Part shown: positions 17,205 to 25,932 of the stretch, one piece after another
How the letters are laid out: each line of letters starts with the position of its first letter
Position numbering within the stretch: the stretch's first letter is position 1
Assembly: GCA_902798605.1 (NCBI GenBank)
Contig: CADBXH010000007.1
Location: forward strand, 1-31,539
Direction: 5' to 3'
Length of the DNA: 31,539 nt
Source: an uncultured Ruminococcus sp.
GTDB lineage: Bacteria > Bacillota_A > Clostridia > Oscillospirales > Acutalibacteraceae
Made by a program: the position numbers and the translations under genes
The notes under the pieces: model-generated
Database searches by the model: none
What the model was told of the DNA's origin: nothing
What the model saw: only the letters and a program-made list of their open reading frames with translations

Positions 17205-18287
17205 TTAATAATCTCTTCTCTTTCTTGCAAGGAAGATGATGCCTGCTGCTGCGAGCATTACACCGCCAAATACGAAGAAGATTGTTGTCTCCTGACCGGA
17301 TGTAACTGAGCTTGAGCCCGAGCTGCCGCCCGATGAGCTGCCGCCTGCTGAGCTGCCGCCGCCTGAAGAGTCGCTGCCGCCTGCTGAGCCGCCGCTTGAA
17401 GAACCGTCACCTGATGAACTATCTGATGAACCGTCTCCGCCGCCTGCTGCCGAGCTGCCGGGAGTAGCCTTAGACGCTGACTTTGTCCACTTAACCTTGC
17501 CTTCTTTGCCGGCTTCCTTGATAGCCTTCTCAATGTCGTCCTGACTAAGGCCGAGAGCCTTAGCTGTAGCGTCAAGAGTCTGCTGCTCGTCTTTGCCGTT
17601 GAACTTGATAGCGTTTGAAAGACCGTCTTTACCGTCTGACTTAATGAACTGAACGAGCATGCTGTAAGGTGTGTCGCCGTCCCAGTAAGCTTCACCGATT
17701 ACGTTACCGATAGATGTGATGCATACCGGAGGTCCGAGCTTCTTAGCATCCTTGCCCTGCCAGTGAACAACATAGCTCTTCTTGTTAGAGTCAACGTTGT
17801 TTTCTACCTGATCACCTGTAAGAGCAGCAGTATCACCGATGCAAGATGAATCCATGATAAGATCACATGTCTGAGCGTTCCAGTCAGCTGTAAAGATCAC
17901 GCCGTACTGCTTGCCGCTCTTGAGCTCGATGCCTGCCTTGTCAAGGTCGAATGACCAGACGTCGCCGCCTGTGTTTGTCATATTGCCCTTCTTTGAACCC
18001 CAAGTGATGAGCTTGTCACCACCGTGCTCGTAGATGTAGCAAGTGATTGTCTTAAATGATTTCCAAAGGCTTTTGTCAGCCTTGAAATTGATGGCCTTGC
18101 CGCCAACACCTGCGCTGCCGCTGTCATCTGCACCTACAGAATCGTCGCCTGAACCGGCAGCGATAGCTGCGGAATCATCAGAGTTTGCGCCAACTGCACT
18201 GCCGTCATCTGCCGCGTGAACAGCAATAGCAGCCATACCTGCAATCATCATTACAACGACTACAATGCTAACTATCTTTTTGAACAT
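17205..18287 (-). CDS. Secreted membrane-anchored protein with Ser/Gly linker and possible starch-binding region
   Basis: This 360-residue protein has a signal peptide (about 1-25, ending VHAADDG) and an acidic Ser/Asp/Gly-rich stretch (26-65). A folded region (about 68-215) has a CBM26-like pattern (ITCYIYEHGG, then WGSKKGNM, then YGVIFT). A helical segment (about 225-265) follows, then a roughly 55-residue Ser/Gly linker. The C-terminus is a sorting-signal-like tail: SVTSGQETT, a hydrophobic helix and ARKRRDY. There is no LPXTG, so anchoring may be by the helix itself or by a sortase with another motif. The start is ATG with AGGAGG upstream and a good promoter. The carbohydrate-binding assignment is tentative. 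It is supported by context, since a starch-binding protein gene also lies at the right edge of the window. Confidence 0.75.
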   Translation of the reverse strand: MFKKIVSIVVVVMMIAGMAAIAVHAADDGSAVGANSDDSAAIAAGSGDDSVGADDSGSAGVGGKAINFKADKSLWKSFKTITCYIYEHGGDKLITWGSKKGNMTNTGGDVWSFDLDKAGIELKSGKQYGVIFTADWNAQTCDLIMDSSCIGDTAALTGDQVENNVDSNKKSYVVHWQGKDAKKLGPPVCITSIGNVIGEAYWDGDTPYSMLVQFIKSDGKDGLSNAIKFNGKDEQQTLDATAKALGLSQDDIEKAIKEAGKEGKVKWTKSASKATPGSSAAGGGDGSSDSSSGDGSSSGGSAGGSDSSGGGSSAGGSSSGGSSGSSSVTSGQETTIFFVFGGVMLAAAGIIFLARKRRDY

Positions 18288-18348
18288 TTTTTAATCTCCT
18301 CCTAAAATTGTTCCTTTATCCGAGAAAAGATAATATCTCAGTAATATC

Positions 18349-18377
18349 ATTATACAATAAAGATGACAAAACTTCAA
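18349..18377 (-). promoter_or_regulatory. Promoter of the secreted-protein gene
   Basis: The minus strand reads TTGAAG, 17 bases, TATAAT, about 60 bases upstream of the ATG. The rest of 18378-18491 shows only a weak GTTG/CAAC hairpin that might end alaS transcription. Confidence 0.65.
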
Positions 18378-18491
18378 TACTTTTAAAAAATTTTTGTCCG
18401 TTTTCTTGCACAAGAATAATTTATTTAATTTGGTTGTTTTACACAACTAAGTGAAAAAACAATGGTCTTTCTTGAAAAAAATGGAAAACGG

Positions 18492-21125
18492 TTATCTCAG
18501 CATACCCAAAACGGTGTCTTTTACCGTCTTTAAGGCATCGTCGATCTTGCTTATGTCCTTGGCTCCCGCCATTGCCATATCGGGCTTTCCGCCGCCGTTG
18601 CCGCCTGCAGCCTGAGCCACAGCCTTGACGATCTTGCCCGCCATAGCTCCCTTGACGATAGCCTCTTTGCCGCACGCCGCAGCAAAGGTGACCTTGTTGT
18701 CCGTTGCCGAAGCGATAACCACTACTGTTCTGGGGTCTTTTTCCCTTGCGCTTTGGCACATATCGCGGAGCAGATCAGCGTCAACGCCCTTAACGTTTGC
18801 TGTCAAGATCTTCACACCGTTTTCTTCAACAGCGTTGTCAAACAGTCCGCTGAGCTGATACGCGGCAAGCTGTGCGTTTAGGTCTTCGATGATCCTCTGC
18901 TGACCCTTTATGACCTCCTGAATCTTGCGCGCGCCCTCTATAAGAGCCTTGGGATTGGCGATCTTCATAGCGGTCGCGGTTCCCATAATAAGCGCGTTTG
19001 CCTTGTCGATGTAGTCGAGAAGTCCGTTGCCCGTGAGAGCCTCTATCCTTCTTACGCCCGCGGCTACCGAGCCCTCCTGACGGATCCTGAACAGTCCGAG
19101 GTTAGCCGTATTCTTAACGTGGGTACCGCCGCAGAACTCTACCGAGAAGTCGCCCGCGCTGACTACGCGGACAACGTCGCCGTATTTTTCGCCGAACAGA
19201 GCGGTCGCGCCGAGCTTTTTGGCTTCTTCTATCGGCATTTCGCGGGTAACCACGTCGATAGCCTCAAAAATCTTATCGTTAACAAGCTGCTGGACGTCGA
19301 GCATCTCCTTGGCTGTCATCGCCTCAAAATGGGTGAAGTCAAAGCGGAGATATGAATCCGTAACAAGCTGACCTGCCTGCTGGACATGGTTGCCGAGCAC
19401 CTCGCGCAGCGCGCTCTGCAAAAGGTGAGCCGCTGTGTGGTTGCGCATAATGTCCTCGCGCCTCTTTTTGTCGACCTCGGCGGTGACCGTCTGACCGGTC
19501 GTGATACCGCCGCCGCTAATGAGGCAGGAGTGGATAAAGATGTTGCCCGATGTGTCCTTTGTTGTGTTGTCGACCTCTATATCAACGCCGTCGGCGGTGA
19601 TAGTACCTGTGTCGCCGACCTGTCCGCCGCTCTCGGCGTAGAACGGAGTTTTGTTGAGCACTATCGCTACGCTCTCGCCCTCGCCGGCGGCTTCTGCGAT
19701 CTCGCCGTTTTTGATGATAGCCAATATCTCCGCCTCACAGCTGAGGTCGGTGTAGCCGATGAACTCCGTATCGGCGATATTAGAAAGGTCGGTGGAGTCG
19801 CTTATCCAAGCGTCGGCACCCGCGTTCTTGCGGGCGTTGCGGGAACGCTTTTTCTGCTCCTTTAGGAGCTCCTGAAAGCGTTCTACGTCTACCTTTATTC
19901 CCTTTTCCTTGAGGATCTCCCTCGTGAGGTCGATCGGGAAGCCGTAGGTGTCGTTGAGCTTGAACGCGTCCTCGCCGCTGATCGTTTTGATCTCGTTGTT
20001 CTCCATTATACCCTGGAGCATCTTGAAGCCCTGATCGATCGTCCTCGAGAAGCTTTCCTCCTCTATACGAACGACCTTTGTAATGAATTCGCGCTTTTCG
20101 TCAAGCTCGGGATAAGCCTTGAGGTTCTCGTTGATAACGGTGTCGCAAACCTTGTAGAGGAACGGCTGCTTGTAGCCGATAAGTCTGCCGTGACGCGCGG
20201 CGCGCCTCAACAGCCTGCGCAAAACGTAGCCCTTGCCCTCGTTCGAGGGCATTACGCCGTCGCCGATCATAAAGGTGGTGCTGCGGATGTGGTCGGTGAT
20301 AACGCGCAGCGAAACATCGCTTTTTTCGTCATCGCCGTAGTTTACTCCGGTTATCTCGGAGATATGCTTCATAATATTTTGAACGGTGTCAACAAGGAAC
20401 AGGTTGTCTACCCCCTGGATAACGCACGCGAGGCGTTCCAGACCCATACCGGTGTCAATATTGGGATGCTCAAGCGGAGTGTAGTTACCCTTGCCGTCGT
20501 TTTCAAACTGGGTGAACACGAGGTTCCAGACCTCTACAAAACGGTCGCATTCGCAGCCAACGTGACAGTCGGGGCTGCCGCAGCCCTTGTCCTCGCCGCG
20601 GTCAAAGTAGATCTCTGAGCAGGGGCCGCAGGGACCTGAGCCGTGCTCCCAGAAGTTGTCCTCTTTACCGAGGCGAACCATATGGGACGGGTCTACGCCG
20701 ACTTCCTTTGTCCAGATGTCGTAGGCCTCGTCGTCGTCCTGATATATCGAAACGTAGAGCTTCTCCTTGGGCATTTCGAGAACCTCGGTAAAGAATTCCC
20801 AAGCCCACGCGGTAGCTTCTCTCTTGAAATAATCGCCGAAAGAGAAGTTGCCGAGCATCTCAAAGAATGTGCCGTGGCGCGCTGTGATACCTACGCGCTC
20901 GATATCGGGCGTGCGGATACATTTTTGGCAGGTGGTAACGCGCTTGCTCGGCGGAGTTATTTCACCCGTAAAGTACTTTTTCATGGGAGCCATACCGCTG
21001 TTTATTAGCAGCAGGCTGTTGTCATCCTTTGGAACGAGCGGGAAGCTGGGCAGCCTTAGGCAGCCCTTTGACTCGAAGAACTCGAGGAATTTTTCTCTAA
21101 GCTCGTTTAGTCCTGTCCATTGCAT
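18492..21125 (-). CDS. alaS: Alanyl-tRNA synthetase
   Basis: This 877-residue enzyme charges tRNA-Ala. The class II catalytic core is at about residues 1-240 (start TGLNELREKFLEFFESKGCL; motif RVTTCQKCIRTPDIE), followed by the tRNA-recognition domain. The editing domain carries the zinc-site motifs HTAAHLL and CGGTHV (roughly residues 565 and 665). A coiled coil leads to the C-terminal DHHA1 domain with GGNGGGKPDMAMAG. Length is the family norm. The ATG has AAGGAG nine bases upstream. It is separated from the upstream U32 gene by a 199-base gap holding a palindromic repeat. Confidence 0.98.
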   Translation of the reverse strand: MQWTGLNELREKFLEFFESKGCLRLPSFPLVPKDDNSLLLINSGMAPMKKYFTGEITPPSKRVTTCQKCIRTPDIERVGITARHGTFFEMLGNFSFGDYFKREATAWAWEFFTEVLEMPKEKLYVSIYQDDDEAYDIWTKEVGVDPSHMVRLGKEDNFWEHGSGPCGPCSEIYFDRGEDKGCGSPDCHVGCECDRFVEVWNLVFTQFENDGKGNYTPLEHPNIDTGMGLERLACVIQGVDNLFLVDTVQNIMKHISEITGVNYGDDEKSDVSLRVITDHIRSTTFMIGDGVMPSNEGKGYVLRRLLRRAARHGRLIGYKQPFLYKVCDTVINENLKAYPELDEKREFITKVVRIEEESFSRTIDQGFKMLQGIMENNEIKTISGEDAFKLNDTYGFPIDLTREILKEKGIKVDVERFQELLKEQKKRSRNARKNAGADAWISDSTDLSNIADTEFIGYTDLSCEAEILAIIKNGEIAEAAGEGESVAIVLNKTPFYAESGGQVGDTGTITADGVDIEVDNTTKDTSGNIFIHSCLISGGGITTGQTVTAEVDKKRREDIMRNHTAAHLLQSALREVLGNHVQQAGQLVTDSYLRFDFTHFEAMTAKEMLDVQQLVNDKIFEAIDVVTREMPIEEAKKLGATALFGEKYGDVVRVVSAGDFSVEFCGGTHVKNTANLGLFRIRQEGSVAAGVRRIEALTGNGLLDYIDKANALIMGTATAMKIANPKALIEGARKIQEVIKGQQRIIEDLNAQLAAYQLSGLFDNAVEENGVKILTANVKGVDADLLRDMCQSAREKDPRTVVVIASATDNKVTFAAACGKEAIVKGAMAGKIVKAVAQAAGGNGGGKPDMAMAGAKDISKIDDALKTVKDTVLGMLR

Positions 21126-21201
21126 TTTGATTACTCCTTAGTGTATAGTTGTATTGTTTTGTGCATTATTTCAAAATAGGATAAAACTCTTCCGTTACAT
21201 T

Positions 21202-21315
21202 GTAGGGGCGGACCTATGTGTCCGCCCGCGGATAGGAAAACAATTCTTTCCTAATTATTGATCGGGTCGATAGGAAATGACGTTTCGACGGGCGGACACA
21301 CGGGTCCGCCCCTAC
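21202..21315. repeat. Palindromic repeat element, intergenic copy
   Basis: This 114-bp element has 27-bp terminal inverted repeats (21202-21228 and 21289-21315) that differ at two positions. Each starts GTAGGGGCGGACC. Each arm is itself a hairpin, because GGGCGGAC pairs with GTCCGCCC. It lies between the alaS start and the U32 stop, nine bases beyond the latter. A related element is at 25390-25506. Confidence 0.85.
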
Positions 21316-21324
21316 GAAAAGTAT

Positions 21325-22545
21325 TTATTGTTCGTGTTTGCGTCTTATTACCGACCCTGCGGGTACGGGTTTGTCGGATCTCATTGTCAGCACTTCCATC
21401 GGGTGGGGTGCGCTGTCAACAAGCTCGCCGTCCGCGTTTGTGAGCGAGATACACTGTATATTGAACGGAATCCCGCTCGGCGGCAAAACATCGAGCGTAT
21501 CGCCTACGCAGAACTTGTTGCGCTGGGAAATAACCGAAGTATTGTCGTCTATGCTCTTTTCGCAAAACGCCGCGGCGTCATAGCGGCGGATATACCCGCC
21601 ATTGTCGACCGTCTGGCCGGGCTCATATCCGAAGTAGAAGCCCGTGCTGTATTCGCGGTGGCTGATTTTCTCAAGCTCCTCTTTTATCCATGGCTTGAGC
21701 TTGAAGTTTTCGCCCTCGGCAATGTAGTCGTCGACCGCGTGGCGGTAGGCATTCGTCGTCACCGCTACATAGTACGAGGATTTTGCTCTTCCCTCTATTT
21801 TGAAGCTCGAAACCCCCGCTTTTACAAGCTCGGGGATGTGCTCGATCATACATAAGTCGCGAGAATTATAGAGGTAGGTTCCGCCGTCGAATTCCTCAAC
21901 GGGGAAATACTGCCCCTCGCGCTTTTCTTCAAAAAGATGGTACTTCCAGCGGCAGGGCTGGGCGCAGTCGCCGTGGTTTGCGTCTCTGCCGGTAAGATAG
22001 CTTGAAATCAAGCATCTGCCGGAGAACGACACGCACATTGCCCCGTGGACAAAGCACTCGATCTCGAGCTCCTTTGGGGTTTTGGCACGGATCTCGGCTA
22101 TCTCGTCGAGCGGTATTTCCCTCGCCATAACGACCCTTGACGCGCCCAAATTATACAGCGCGTTGGCGGCGGCGTAGTTGGTGACTCCCGCCTGGGTCGA
22201 GATATGGAGCGCGACATTAGGCGCGTAGCGCTTTGCCATTTCGAGCACGCCCATATCCGCGATTATCAGCGCGTCGACTCCGCAGTCCTGAGCGTATTCA
22301 AGGAACTCGGGGAGCTGCGGCAGCTCGTTGTTTTTCGGCAGGATATTGCAGGTAACGTGGATCTTCTTCCCCATTGAATGGGCAAGGTCGCAGGCTTTTT
22401 TGAGGTCATCTCTGTCAAAATTCTTCGGCGACGACCTCATACCGAACATCTTGCCTGCGAGGAATACCGCGTCGGCTCCAAAGCTGAGAGCCGACTGCAG
22501 ACACTCAAAATCTCCCGCCGGTGATAGTATTTCAGGTTTATTCAT
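21325..22545 (-). CDS. U32 family protein (TrhP/RlhA-like RNA hydroxylation or peptidase)
   Basis: This 406-residue protein belongs to the U32 family. The start (KPEILSPAGDFECLQSALSFGADAV) and the signature ECFVHGAMCVSFSGRC with GDCAQPCRWKY (about residues 170-215) are intact; its cysteines are those thought to bind an iron-sulfur cluster. Characterized bacterial members hydroxylate tRNA U34 (TrhP) or 23S rRNA (RlhA); older annotations call them collagenase-like peptidases. Which substrate applies cannot be decided here. I chose the ATG at 22545, which shares one base with the mltG stop (TGATG), so translation is probably coupled. Confidence 0.9.
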   Translation of the reverse strand: MNKPEILSPAGDFECLQSALSFGADAVFLAGKMFGMRSSPKNFDRDDLKKACDLAHSMGKKIHVTCNILPKNNELPQLPEFLEYAQDCGVDALIIADMGVLEMAKRYAPNVALHISTQAGVTNYAAANALYNLGASRVVMAREIPLDEIAEIRAKTPKELEIECFVHGAMCVSFSGRCLISSYLTGRDANHGDCAQPCRWKYHLFEEKREGQYFPVEEFDGGTYLYNSRDLCMIEHIPELVKAGVSSFKIEGRAKSSYYVAVTTNAYRHAVDDYIAEGENFKLKPWIKEELEKISHREYSTGFYFGYEPGQTVDNGGYIRRYDAAAFCEKSIDDNTSVISQRNKFCVGDTLDVLPPSGIPFNIQCISLTNADGELVDSAPHPMEVLTMRSDKPVPAGSVIRRKHEQ

Positions 22546-23876
22546 CACTCAATATACTCCAGATTAGCCTCGTGCTCTTCATTTGTAGAGGCGTAGTACG
22601 CCTTGCCGTTGCTGTCGTGGCAGAAGTAGTAGTAGCTTGTGTCGTACGGTGTGAGCGCCGCCTTGATAGCCTCCATACCGGGGTTGCAGATTGGTCCGGG
22701 CGGCAAGCCTTCGTTGTCGTATGTATCGTAGCGGCTCTTGTAGCTCGCGGCTATATCAGCAGGGAGCTTGTCCTTGCTGCGGTAGGGATAGTACTTTGTC
22801 GAGTCAAGTCCGAGGTTCGCAACGCCCTCGTCGTCGCCTGCGTCAAGACGGTTGTGCAGGATCGAAGAGATATAGTACATATCGTCAGAGTCCGCCGCCT
22901 CAGCCTGGATGATTGACGCGATCGTCATAATTTCGTCAAGGGTGTAGTCTCCGTCGGATTTTTCAAGCATCCTATTGACCGAAATCAGCTTTTCATAGCC
23001 GTCAAAAGCCTGCTTCTCGTAGATTCTCTTCTCATAGTTGTTGAGGATCTTGTAGATGATGCTGGCGGGATCCTCGTTTACATAGAACTCGTATTTATCG
23101 GGGTACAGGTAGCCCTCCAGCTTATAATAGCGATCCTTTGCGTTGGGAATTGCCTTTAAGAAATCATAGTCGTTATCAAACTTGTTTGAGTTGCACAGCT
23201 GCAAAAACTCCGCCTTGTTGCCGAGCGCTCCCTCTTTTTCAAGCTTGTCCGCTATCTCTATGACGTTCATACCCTCGATGATAGTTACCTCGATAGTATC
23301 GGTACGGTTTGAGGTACCCTGAAGATTGGTGATTATCGCCTGATAATCCATATTTTTCTTCAGCTTGTAGGTGCCCTGCGAGAATTTATCGTTCTTGGTA
23401 ACCATTGCATACATTTTAAAATAGTTTGGCTCAGAGATAACACCGCCGTTTTTAAGCGCTGTTGATACCGTATCAATATCAGCGTCCTTTGGGATTTTTA
23501 CGGTCACCGACGCATCCTCCTTGCGGTTAATGGCAAGCAGGTCGTTCATTCCCGTGATCAAATACGCGGAAAGCGTTGCGGCAATAAGCAAAACCGACAC
23601 GATCCAAGCGATTCTGAAGATCCTGCGGTTGCGCCTGTTGCGCGCCTTTAACTCGCGTTTTTCTGCCTTTTGTCTCTTTTTAAGAGATTTTTTTGACTCG
23701 CGGGCGATTTGATCCTTTACCTCTTCTCCGCTGTATGAGCTGATCTCCTCGGGTTCGGAAGGACTGCCGAACTCCGTTCCGTCGTCGTCATAGTTCTCAC
23801 GGATATTGAGCTTAAAGTTTTCCGCCTTTTGGCGGCGCTGTTCTTCAAGTCCGTAGTTGTTATTGTCTTTACTCAT
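22545..23876 (-). CDS. mltG: Endolytic murein transglycosylase
   Basis: This 443-residue protein of the YceG/MltG family cleaves nascent glycan strands at the membrane. Residues 1-85 are cytoplasmic and highly charged, ending in a basic run (KARNRRNRRI). One transmembrane helix follows (about 86-108), then the extracellular domain with a LysM-like part (VKIPKDADIDTVSTALKNGG) and the catalytic segment ASIIQAEA (E326). NPGMEAIKAALTP and the C-terminal YYYFCHDSNGKAYYA are typical. The long charged N-terminus is usual in Firmicutes. It lies four bases after the MTHFS gene and overlaps the U32 start. Confidence 0.95.
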   Translation of the reverse strand: MSKDNNNYGLEEQRRQKAENFKLNIRENYDDDGTEFGSPSEPEEISSYSGEEVKDQIARESKKSLKKRQKAEKRELKARNRRNRRIFRIAWIVSVLLIAATLSAYLITGMNDLLAINRKEDASVTVKIPKDADIDTVSTALKNGGVISEPNYFKMYAMVTKNDKFSQGTYKLKKNMDYQAIITNLQGTSNRTDTIEVTIIEGMNVIEIADKLEKEGALGNKAEFLQLCNSNKFDNDYDFLKAIPNAKDRYYKLEGYLYPDKYEFYVNEDPASIIYKILNNYEKRIYEKQAFDGYEKLISVNRMLEKSDGDYTLDEIMTIASIIQAEAADSDDMYYISSILHNRLDAGDDEGVANLGLDSTKYYPYRSKDKLPADIAASYKSRYDTYDNEGLPPGPICNPGMEAIKAALTPYDTSYYYFCHDSNGKAYYASTNEEHEANLEYIE

Positions 23877-23880
23877 ATAC

Positions 23881-24474
23881 TCATTCCTTTACCGGATTGC
23901 GGTTGATGAATCTTTCTGTCAAAAGAATATCAACCGGTTTGTCAAATACTCCCTTAGGGAGGTCTTTTTGTATGCATTTATAATAACAGATACCGACGGT
24001 CACTCCGCCGAATTTCTGCAAAAATCTGTCGTAATAGCCCTTGCCGAAGCCTATCCTGTAGCCCTGAAGGTCAAAGCACAGCCCGGGGACTATGCACAAG
24101 CCCGAAGAAAAGTCTTCCGCTATCGGGCATTTTTCGGGTACCGGCTCCAAGATACCGAACTTGCCGCGTTCAAGGTCGGAGCGTGAGGTTATGTAATAAA
24201 AATCCATCTCTCCGCTCTTTTCGCCGCATTTTGGCACGGCTACACGCTTGCCTGAGCCGAGAGCGTCCTCGATTATCTTTGAGGTGTCGCACTCGATCTC
24301 GCTTGAAACAAAGGCAAAAAGCGTGTCGCTGTTTTTGTATTCGTCAAGCCCGAGAAAGCTGTCGGTCAGCTTTTTATCAAGCTCCGCCTTTAGCGCCGAT
24401 GGCATTGACGAGCGCGTTCGCTTGTACTTTGCCCTGAGCTCGCGCTTGCGGTTTCGGATGTTTATTATAGGCAT
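23881..24474 (-). CDS. 5-formyltetrahydrofolate cyclo-ligase
   Basis: This 197-residue MTHFS-family enzyme converts 5-formyl-THF to 5,10-methenyl-THF with ATP and so returns stored folate to the active pool. The basic start (RNRKRELRAKYKRTRSSM) and the phosphate-binding GFGKGYYDRFL near residue 150 are diagnostic. It overlaps the DJ-1 gene by ten bases. In this cluster it sits with ThyX, which uses methylene-THF, so a shared folate role is plausible. Confidence 0.93.
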   Translation of the reverse strand: MPIINIRNRKRELRAKYKRTRSSMPSALKAELDKKLTDSFLGLDEYKNSDTLFAFVSSEIECDTSKIIEDALGSGKRVAVPKCGEKSGEMDFYYITSRSDLERGKFGILEPVPEKCPIAEDFSSGLCIVPGLCFDLQGYRIGFGKGYYDRFLQKFGGVTVGICYYKCIQKDLPKGVFDKPVDILLTERFINRNPVKE

Positions 24475-25004
24475 TGCATATCCTCTATCACCTTGTCGGC
24501 GATCTGCTTTGAAAGCGCCTTGCTGACTATTGCGTGGCCGAATTCGATCGCACAGCCCGCGCCCTTTCCTGTGATGACGTTACCGTCAGTCTCAGTGTGA
24601 GCGGAGGAACAGTCGGCTCCCTTTAGCTCCTTTTCAAAGCCCGGGAAGCAGGTCGCCTTTTTGCCGTCAAGTATTCCCAAATGACCCAAAATAGACGGTG
24701 CGGCACAGATAGCGGCTGTGAGCTTTCCGTTTTCATAGCAGTACTTTACGCATTTGATCACCCTCTCATCCTTTTCGAGGTTAAGGGTCCCTGGCATTCC
24801 GCCGGGGAGGATAGCGCCCTCTATCTCTTCATAATCAATATCGTCGGCAGAGACGTCCGACTTTACACAAACGCCGTGCGAGCTGATAACAAACTCACCC
24901 GTAACGCCCACGGTCTGTACGCTGAGCTTTGCCCTGCGCATTACGTCGAGGCAGGCGAGAGCCTCGGTCTCTTCAAATCCTTCGGCTAAAAACAAGTAAA
25001 ACAT
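24465..25004 (-). CDS. DJ-1/PfpI family protein
   Basis: This 179-residue protein is of the DJ-1/ThiJ/YajL subgroup. It shows the conserved FEETEAL start (the acidic partner of the nucleophile) and the nucleophile elbow AAICAAPSILG, with Cys near residue 100. The TDGNVITGKG segment supports a YajL-like fold. Reported activities are glyoxalase/deglycase-like or redox chaperone functions; none can be chosen here. The ATG has GAGGAG eight bases upstream. It lies 16 bases after the GNAT gene. Confidence 0.92.
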   Translation of the reverse strand: MFYLFLAEGFEETEALACLDVMRRAKLSVQTVGVTGEFVISSHGVCVKSDVSADDIDYEEIEGAILPGGMPGTLNLEKDERVIKCVKYCYENGKLTAAICAAPSILGHLGILDGKKATCFPGFEKELKGADCSSAHTETDGNVITGKGAGCAIEFGHAIVSKALSKQIADKVIEDMQCL

Positions 25005-25020
25005 AGTATTCTCCTCTCGG

Positions 25021-25932
25021 TCAGTCTAATGTTATTCCAATGTATATGTCGTTTGGCAGGGACTTTGAACTTAACGCCCGTGCCATTCCGTATTTTTCCT
25101 TTTTAGAATTATCAAAGAACTCTTCACCGCATTTGCCGAAGATAACAAAGTATTTTGCCTCTGTATTGCTCAGCAAAAGGGATTTTAATTCTTTTATGTT
25201 ATTATAAATAGTATAGAAAACATTGCAAACGCCGTTTTCCTCTTCAAAAATCGCGAGCGCGTTTTTGCTGTAAACGGTCTTAACGCCGTAGCAGGCGTAG
25301 TAGTCGATCGCAAATCGGATATAATTATTATTCCAATAAAGAAAATTATTTTTCTTGAATCCGCTTTGCAAATCTTCAAAATCATATTTGTAGGGGCGGA
25401 CCTGTGTGTCCACCCGCAAGCCTGACGTTTGTTCACGCATAGGATTTCGATCAAACTCCAAGCTTCGGTTCATCTTCCTCGGGAGCACACATGGGTGCTC
25501 CCCTACATTTTCAAGCTGCTCGCGGGTGATCCTCGCCACACTCACTGCGCAGGACGTTCTGTATCCGTGCGCTGAGTAAAAGCGGTAGAGCTCTGCGTTT
25601 GCGGGCAGTAAGACCGAAAAGCAGTCTCCCCTGCTTTTGGCGTCGTTTAATGAATATTCTATCAGCGCGCTCATTATTCCGCGTTTTCTGTATTCGGGCA
25701 GGGTAGCCGCGCCGCAGAGGTAGTGCGCGTTTTCTCCGCCGAGTTTGCAGTCGATCAGGTACAAAGCCGAGACGATTTTGCCGTCAGCGGTCGCCGCATA
25801 GGCGTGATATGTGTTTTTATTTCTTTCAAAGAATAATTCTGCCGCTCCACGGCTGTCCTCAAAGCAGCTGAGCCACAGCTTTTTCAGTTCGCGGATATCG
25901 CCGCTTCCGGCTGTTTTGTATTCTACAGTCAT
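25021..25932 (-). CDS. GNAT acetyltransferase interrupted in frame by a palindromic repeat
   Basis: This 303-residue protein has an N-terminal GNAT domain (about 1-135) with the acetyl-CoA loop LPEYRKRGIMSAL and the later ELYRFYSAHGY motif, in the manner of Eis-like acetyltransferases. Residues about 143-181 are encoded by a 117-bp palindromic element, which adds 39 codons without a stop between the GNAT domain and a C-terminal domain (about 182-303). Without it the protein would be about 264 residues. The start overlaps the DUF2156 stop by four bases (ATGA). The substrate is unknown. The insert falls in a linker, so function may be kept. Confidence 0.82.
   Translation of the reverse strand: MTVEYKTAGSGDIRELKKLWLSCFEDSRGAAELFFERNKNTYHAYAATADGKIVSALYLIDCKLGGENAHYLCGAATLPEYRKRGIMSALIEYSLNDAKSRGDCFSVLLPANAELYRFYSAHGYRTSCAVSVARITREQLENVGEHPCVLPRKMNRSLEFDRNPMREQTSGLRVDTQVRPYKYDFEDLQSGFKKNNFLYWNNNYIRFAIDYYACYGVKTVYSKNALAIFEEENGVCNVFYTIYNNIKELKSLLLSNTEAKYFVIFGKCGEEFFDNSKKEKYGMARALSSKSLPNDIYIGITLD
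25390..25506. repeat. Palindromic repeat element inside the GNAT gene
   Basis: The 117-bp element has terminal arms at 25390-25416 and 25480-25506 that both begin or end with GTAGGGG/CCCCTAC. One arm reads GGGGCGGACC..GTCCACCC, the other GGGAGCAC..GTGCTCCC. The arms differ in sequence, but each keeps its internal pairing. The length is a multiple of three. ATTT lies on both sides and might be a short target duplication, or chance in AT-rich DNA. Confidence 0.85.

Noticed and set aside
17258..17695. Long open frame in another frame of the Ser/Gly-rich linker region
   Set aside because: It arises from low-complexity GGS-coding DNA; it has no binding site and no sensible protein sequence.
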